A stretch of 64,000 nt of DNA from contig CM021315.1 in assembly GCA_010645155.1 (NCBI GenBank), forward strand, positions 3,386,506 through 3,450,505, written 5' to 3'. Shown one piece after another: positions 57,541 to 64,000 of this stretch. The position numbers and the translations under genes were made by a program. Numbering within the stretch: position 1 is the stretch's first letter; each line of letters starts with the position of its first letter. Under the pieces are notes generated by a model. It did no database searches, was not told the DNA's origin, and worked only from the letters and a program-made list of their open reading frames with translations. Source of the DNA: Tigriopus japonicus. Its lineage: Eukaryota; Arthropoda; Copepoda; Harpacticoida; Harpacticidae.

Positions 57541-58745
57541 CAATCAAATATCCAGTGTGCACCCTCCCCCAATCAAAATTTTGGGGTCCCCCATGATTCA
57601 AGAGCTCCTTGATCTTGACCAGCGGGCCTTAAACTGGGGTCTGTAGGATTTATTTTTGAAAAACACCAAGAAGGATGAAGATGTTACGATATAATGTTTT
57701 CATATTCCCAGTGTCAGAGTCCCTCTGTGGGTCGAAATGTTCCTTGATCAGCCTTTGAAAGGCCCACAAGCTTCTATGAAAAGTTTGTTCTTTCCTAATT
57801 TTCTCAAGAAGCTAAAGGGCCCTGGGTAGTAACAGGTGGCTAAAATGTTTTTTTTTAACAATCTATACATTAATGAACAATATTTATTTGTTTTTGGGAA
57901 TTTGTTTTGCTAATGGATCAAAAATGGCTTATAATTTTAGGACGAGTAACGAAAACAAGAGGAGATGTTTCAATTATAGTTAAAAATAAGAATGTTCTTT
58001 CACAACCTATTTCCTTCACATTTAAACGATTGGTAAAGTAAACGTTTAGAATTTTTGTCACCTAAATTTTTCGAAGAGCTTTGAAGAGGCCTAACAAGTT
58101 TGATTCGTTAACATTAAGTTGTCGAAAACGGTGCCAATATGAATGTTTGCAATCAACTTACTTTCCAAGTTGTCAAGTATGTCTCCCACGCTCTAGAGTT
58201 CTCCTCACGTAACAGAATTCGTTGAGCTGAAAGATACCACAAATTGGACCCTCTTTGATTCGATTGGTTTCCAATCGCTTTTCGGACAAATTGATGAAAA
58301 TTAGAGAGACCTCCCTATTGGAGGTTTGAAACATGACTGGCATTGACATGATTCAAGCCAACGCCATCTTTTTGCAACGACTCCAATGCTGATAGAAATA
58401 ATAAAATTCTTACACAAATAACCATTTTCCATGAAAATTGGATGGTTTGAAAGAATGTGAAAGTATAACGTGAAGTTCTTCAAATGGCTTCACTTTTTAC
58501 ATACTGTTAGTCCTGAAGTAAAATAGCTGAAGGCATTGGAACAAGAATGTGAAAGAAATGAGGGATAAAATAGAAAAATCAATGCAACCGCAAGTTAGTT
58601 CCTTCTAAGGGAAGGCGGTATTTGTTTGGATAACTAATGCATTTTTTGAGTCAACAAATCATATCCATGAAAATAAAATCGACAGCTTAGAATCAAGATC
58701 CAGTTTGAACCCGCAAGATTCATCTCCTTTTTGAGCAATTACTTA
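57541..58745. other. Non-coding; nothing recognised
   Basis: AT-rich, with no conserved frame and no repeat end that I could define. Confidence 0.35.
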
Positions 58746-58747
58746 TA

Positions 58748-59324
58748 CAGGGTCGGCCGTCTAAATTGAGACTCGGTTTCGTATCATAACTCACTTATTA
58801 TTCATTGAACTTAAAGAAAGTGTTGTTGCATTAATACAATACCAACCACATGCCCTTCAATGTCAAACAAAAGCTCAATCTTCAAAATGGCCACGTTTAG
58901 TCTTTATAACGGCCTTGAATCTTCCAACATCAGTGTTAGCACTGGCACACACCCTGATCAGTTTGGTCCTAACTGAATTGATTTTGGGACTGAAAATAGC
59001 ATTTACTTTTTCTCCAAAGTGAACTAAATGAAAAAGCTCATACCATTGACGACTCAAGATGAATGAGGATACTCATCCTTGCCCCAGAAATGAGAAAAGA
59101 CATCTTCACAATAACTAGTTACACGACATGCATGAAAAGGAGCTCTTCTTATTGGAAGAGTGCGGAAGTTCAGAAATCATTTTTCACATTTTACTTGTTG
59201 CTACCAAAATACATTGACAAAAGAAGATACAAAACATTTTGTGTCAAATAAAAAACGTGAAAAGAAAGGAAATAGCGCATAAAAATCAAGAAACTTTCGA
59301 TCTCAATGTACAAGGGACACCCTG
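58748..59324 (-). mobile_element. Mariner-like (ITm) element remnant, 577 bp
   Basis: The ends CAGGGTCGGCC (58748) and GGGACACCCTG (59324) are imperfect inverted repeats whose similarity runs on (TCTAAATTGAGA against TGTACATTGAGA), each followed by TA outside. The minus strand at about 59057-58875 encodes a short piece ending in VIKTKRGHFED, resembling the VI.A.GGH.E C-terminal signature of Tc1/mariner-type transposases. Most of the transposase, including the catalytic core, is deleted. Confidence 0.6.
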
Positions 59325-60799
59325 TATTTTACAAGAACCCGAACATGTGCAATTTCTTCAAAGTGCCTTTTTCACCTGTTAATAAAACAAGTCCAAATGT
59401 ACGAGAAATATGGGAACACAAAATAAGAATTGATTCCTTGTGAGATCATATGAAGCTTGTAATTTTTAATTTGTGCCTCATGTCTTGAACACAAATGTGA
59501 CTGTGAAAAACAGTGAAAGGCCAGCAAAGGCCAGTCTTTATTGTACGTTTTTCTCTGATCTTTGCGTTATCATATTTTCAAAATATGCCCCAAAATGTTT
59601 GAGAATTGTAGTCATTTGCCACATCACATCAGACTAGCTCAAGAAACAAAAAAATCACCTAAAAGACTTTTTTCGTGGAAGATATACGTTTGGTATATAT
59701 TCGTATAAATCTACGTTCATCCACCCCCCTTTACGTATATTTTAACCTATCCTCTTTTTTTCATCATTGTAATGTTTGAGTGGTTCACACACAATAAACA
59801 ATATCAACTATCTGTCCAAAATTTAAAAAAATGCTTGACATAAAAAGTGCAATGCCACACAAAGCTTTCCCTGTGGAATAAGGATGTCGTTAATAATTAT
59901 GTTGTACTCTCAAAGGACCAAAAGCTTTTTAGCTTTGACGTGTTCTCCATTAACATTCATATCAACGATGACATTTTTCGGTCTGGGAAGCATGAGGTTG
60001 AAAGCAACCCACTTAATTTCCACCAACATCAATTTAAGCTCATGAAAAATGGCCAGGAACGGGCGAAACACGTTTTTAACAAAAATTAACAAAAAAAGTA
60101 AGAAAGCCGAGCTTTCAAACTTGAGTTTACGAACAGAATCTGATTTTGATTTGAAATAGTAAAGTAATGTTAATATAAGCATAGTTATGCTATTTAAAGA
60201 TCTGCTTGTTAGTTTTTTTTTTCAAATGTTTCATCCTTTCAGAAAATTGTAGCCATATTTTTGCACTCAAGTCCTTTTTTTACAAGCATAATAACAAACA
60301 CAAGTACTTACGAGTACAATCTGGTTCGTTCTATTGTAATGTAGAAGCAAATACAGCGATGACATATATTTTGCAGACTTGCCGTTTGGCAGAAATTTCG
60401 GAAGAAACTGCAAAGTACATGTTTATATTTTTTACTTGACGTCAATGTCTTTGTTTTTGATTATGAAAGCCATTTCAGACAAAATTATTGTCTCTATTGA
60501 TTATGCAAATTGTCTAAAATGTCAAGGCAGCCATTGCTTTCACTGGGTTTGCTTGTTATGCGTGGTAGAGTGCTCATTCATAATCATTTTGAACCATTTT
60601 TCTTTCTAGCTGTCAGGCCGCACAAATTGTTGGAACGAGGATTTCCCAAAAGGCAAACTTTTGAAAGCATTGGCCCATGAAACGAAATGAAGCCTTTGCA
60701 AAGAGGAGACTTTTCATTTCTAAAACTCTTTTTAACGTCATGTTGCTGTTTGGTTGCATCTCAATTAAATTCCGGTTGAGTATTGTAAACTTAGGTTAT
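59325..60799. other. Intergenic; nothing recognised
   Basis: AT-rich DNA between the mariner-like remnant and the 3' end of the WH2 gene. Short open frames at 59847-60089 and 60379-60609 have no recognisable domain and no splice support. Confidence 0.4.
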
Positions 60800-60813
60800 T
60801 TTATTCCTTTATT
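60800..60813 (-). terminator. Two adjacent candidate poly(A) signals of the WH2 gene
   Basis: Plus-strand TTTATT at 60800-60805 and 60808-60813 gives two AATAAA signals on the minus strand, about 315-330 bases after the TAG stop at 61130-61128. Confidence 0.45.
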
Positions 60814-61127
60814 CAGCGATATATAGGGATAATATGTACAGTTTCATGTGTGTAACGAATGGCGATAATAAAGTATATTTTCTAATCTGCCCTATGTACA
60901 TGACTGATATTTTAATTGGGTGTTGCATGCCAAATAGTTACTAGTACATAGAATGGAATCACAGCTGTTACCAGTACAACAACATCAGCTGTTTCAGGGG
61001 AAAAAAGGGTCCCACAAAAGTGTAGCATTACAAATTTGAAAAGGAAAAGCAATTAGGAGACGACTAGATTGGTCGGAAAACGGGTATTGCAAGGTTCTCT
61101 GATGCTCGTTGTTGACTTGGAGGTCCT

Positions 61128-63424
61128 CTAGAGATGTTTACCAGTCTGTAAAGAGGTCAAAATCAATATTAGCCATCCTTGGCAAAACTTGCAAGAGGAA
61201 AACATTCTCATGGCTGATTGGATTGGAATGATTGTGCAACGTGGCTTTGCCAGAATGTCAAAGTGCACTTACCTTTCGAAGACCTTTCACCCCTCCTTTG
61301 TTTCGAATGGCAACAAGAAGATCAGCATGGGATGATTCTTGTTTGCTTGGAGCTGGTACAATCCGTTTGCCATTGGCCGTGACATTGGATGGGAAGTTGG
61401 TAAGCTTGGGAGCTTGGGGTACAATGGACCCATTCATTTTTGGGGCCGGAGGAATATGGTGGCCATTGCTGAATTGTGGTGGAGGTGGAGGAGGAATGAT
61501 GGAGACATTGGGTCCAGGACTGACACTGTTGCTGCCGGAATCGGAATTGGTCTCATATGACTTGAGTTTCTTCTTTCCCGCCGAGAGTTCCGCTTCAAAT
61601 GCCTTGCGAACCTCATCCTGAGTCTTCTCCGGTTGTGATGGACGTTTGGGTTTGGGTTCCAATTGCGGCCTGGGAACGCGGAAGTCGGCAAATTTGGAGT
61701 AATTTACTACAGCCGGCTTGATTTTGGGCTCAATAGCCTCCTCTTTGGGAGGCTCATTTTCCTTGATGTCCTTTGTCTTTGGAGGAAGAACAGGTTTGGG
61801 AATGCCATTTGAAATTTGCGAGTTATGCGAGCTCTTTGCGGGTTTGGATGGTGGAGTATCACCAAATGCAAAATTTGGCTTGCCCGATTTTTCCATGGGG
61901 TTCACATACTCTTTCAACTGATAACCTGGATTCACCACAATATTCTGTGGGTGGGATAACGCCTCATTATTCTTCACCTTTTCAATAGCCGTGGGTTTTG
62001 ACTTTGACAGGCTATTATCCGTTGCAGAAGGCTCTTGTCCAAAATAAAAATGGCGCGGTTTTTCCTCCTTTGCCGCCGATTCCTTGGGTGATTCCTTGTC
62101 CGATACCTTCTTTGACTCAGTGGGTGACCCAACAGGAGACAGCATAGCCGAAGGCTTTCTTGCCGAAACAAGGGCTTCATTTTTGGGTTCCGAGAGATCC
62201 ATGCTCATTTGACTTAGGGAAGCTCGTTTCCACGGTTTGGCAACCCTGATTTTGGCATCAAACTTGGGCGGCTTGTTTTGATGACTCTGCTCCATGCGTT
62301 GGATACTAGCCCGAACTTGTTGGTTCATGTGGTTGAAATCGGCCTCATCCTCTTCCATGTGACTCATTTGTGGACTGGATGACTTTAGACTGGACAGCTC
62401 CGAAGATGAGTTACTTAATGAGGCCAATGAGTGTCGTCCACTCCTTGCAGTCTTGGCCGAGCCAAATGTGGGGATGGCCATCTCGCTCATCTTCCTTGAC
62501 CGGTCATCCCAAGTCCCCAATTGAATGGAGGGTGGGCCATGAAAGCGTTGAATTCTGGAACTCATGGTCCCGCCTTCACTACCGCCAGATTGCAAGGAAC
62601 TATGGCCACTCTGTGAGTCGTCTAGTGAGTTTGAGCTCTCATTTAGCGCAGAGAGGGGATGAGGTTGCGAACTGGATCCTCGGCTAGATAACGTGCTCGA
62701 AGGAGATGGAGACGCGGATCTGAAAATGAATAAATTATGAGTTTAATGAACTAACAGTAAATTGCACCAGATATAAGATCTGTCATGATCATTTTGTACC
62801 TTTATTCATTTACGTATTTACATTATCATTTTAACATATTTCATATTACACATCGTTCATGATATTTTTTCATTATTATCATATTTGTTGTACACAATAT
62901 TTTTTGACATCATTTTGATTATTTGCTTAGTGCCTTTTCGAATCCAGGGGAAAGTTTTTGGATCATTTGTCCTCACTTTTTTCTTGTAAGTTTTGTCCCC
63001 TATAACGGCTATTGTTAAAAAAATGGTTCCTGTGGTCAAATTTGATTTTTGTTGAAAGATTCGAAACATTTTTTGAGAGAAAAATATTCGTCAATGTTGC
63101 TTTACGGTGACAGAATTTATTGCAACTTTAAGCTAACATACGTAGTTTCACAATTTGTGAAAAATAACTCCAAATAACGCCCAAAATGTTACATCTTAAT
63201 CCGAGCTCTGTCTATGAGTGCACTGAAATTCACTGATTGAATTCACTGATTGGTTTTAAGAAGTATTACCTTTGTGCCAATTGAATTTGTTCCACCGGTC
63301 TACCCAATTTTTCCAGTGCATTCGTCACCAAACCCACCGATGACGATGATATCGAAGACGTTGAGGAAGGTGAAAGGGATCTTGGGTCCGTAGACTGTTT
63401 ACTCAAAATTTCTTGCTTGATAGC
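61128..63424 (-). CDS. Proline-rich WH2-domain actin-binding protein, 3' part (possibly Cordon-bleu-like)
   Basis: Cytoskeletal protein that should bind G-actin through a C-terminal WH2 domain. Exons 63424-63270, 62719-61273 and 61145-61128 join at GT-AG sites in matching phases, giving 539 residues of a gene whose start is not in view. The N-terminal part is Ser-rich, the middle is rich in Lys/Pro/Glu with possible SH3-type PKPxxPPK and PSKP motifs, and a PPPPPP run precedes the WH2 domain (HADLLVAIRNKGG, then the splice-completed LRKT). The last exon adds only TGKHL and a stop; reading through the donor would instead give LRKVSAL and a stop. A WH2 of this kind at the extreme C-terminus recalls Cobl/Cobll1. 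WIP- or espin-type proteins are less likely because their WH2 position and neighbours differ. Family assignment is moderate; WH2 is fairly secure. Confidence 0.72.
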
Positions 63425-64000
63425 CTGGAAAGATGTGAGTGCATATTGAAGATACTTGTTATGACTCACTTAGAAATGTATGAGGCAAATGGATCGTTAC
63501 AAACAACTTAAAAAGAACACGTACAGTATGTCACTTGTCAAGCTCAGATGCCGTTTCAAGCAAAGCTTTTTAGAGGAAAAACAAACATGAAGACACATCC
63601 TTTGAGGAGATGGAGTTTTCAAAAGGACGACGATGATCTTTGAAGAATAATGGGCACCTACTCGCATCAAAATGTCGGCTCTAAATAAACCTATGAAACA
63701 AAGTTTCCTCTTGTGCAATAGCAAGAAAAATGGCGAATCTCACTTTCACGTGCACTTGCTCTGTTGATTAAGGAAGCCCTTACGAGTGAGATGGACATCT
63801 GTGCCAATGAATGGGAAATCTTCAACAAACTTGGTTTACAACTGTCGCAAGAGTGCTTCTTGAAGTTGTTTCATATTAGAAAAGAAAGTTAATTTTCGGC
63901 ACACACCTCTCAGAGTGTCAGTCAAAGTACATACCTAACTTTTCAAGGCGGCTAAAGTGTTGAGTTAGGAGAGAAAGAATTGCAATTTGCGAGCTTGCAA
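63425..64000. other. Intron/upstream sequence of the WH2 gene
   Basis: The acceptor TCTTTCCAG ending at 63425 (minus strand) shows that the gene continues upstream, but I found no convincing preceding exon before the window edge. A 75-codon minus frame at 63497-63724 does not look like coding sequence. Confidence 0.45.

Noticed and set aside
61258..62595. Single-exon 445-residue protein for the WH2 gene
   Set aside because: The supposed start is a TTG in the middle of an exon that stays open to an acceptor at 62719, and the end reads through a strong GTAAGT donor.

Overview
This looks like nuclear DNA from an invertebrate animal, most likely an arthropod and perhaps a crustacean. The genes are split by GT-AG introns, the intergenic DNA is AT-rich, and transposon remnants of many kinds are dense. 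The taxon is inferred from gene content (an SPSB/gustavus gene, an arthropod-style FMRFamide-like receptor) and not from a diagnostic marker. Bacterial features (operons, ribosome binding sites) do not apply.

Layout. 1-8800 is mostly unassigned non-coding DNA with one candidate internal exon (4263-4435, +) and one candidate minus-strand ORF (1739-1930). 8826-12235 (+) is an SPSB/gustavus-type SPRY + SOCS-box gene in seven coding exons, with a probable alternative first exon at 10577-11048. It converges on a two-exon FAD-linked sulfhydryl oxidase gene (GFER/ALR/Erv1 type, 13451-14889, -), and the two putative poly(A) signals are only about 40 bases apart. 15905-17830 is a 5'-truncated non-LTR retrotransposon with an intact reverse transcriptase ORF.

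20573-41396 (-) is a rhodopsin-like GPCR in three coding exons, resembling FMRFamide receptors. Its first intron is about 16.7 kb and is filled with mobile DNA: a 1.3-kb foldback element, a 129-bp tandem duplication, two nested LINE remnants, a hAT-like MITE split by a tRNA-derived SINE, and two neighbouring hAT-like MITEs. 41.4-61 kb has no recognised host gene and holds more elements: three copies of a foldback family are spread over the window, plus a 1.28-kb hAT-like element with arrays of CCGCCAGA-type motifs, a decayed Tigger/pogo transposon, smaller hAT-like MITEs, tRNA-like modules and a mariner-like remnant. 61128-63424 (-) is the 3' part of a proline-rich WH2-domain gene, possibly of the Cordon-bleu family, whose 5' exons lie beyond the window or were not recognised.

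The host genes do not form a pathway: a ubiquitin-ligase substrate adaptor, a mitochondrial thiol oxidase, a neuropeptide-type receptor and an actin-binding protein. The unusual signal is the set of non-autonomous DNA elements with TIRs and 8-bp target duplications. Five have perfect 8-bp duplications visible by eye, and several carry family-specific internal motif arrays. All splice models come from reading frame, splice-site dinucleotides and phase agreement; no transcript data were available.
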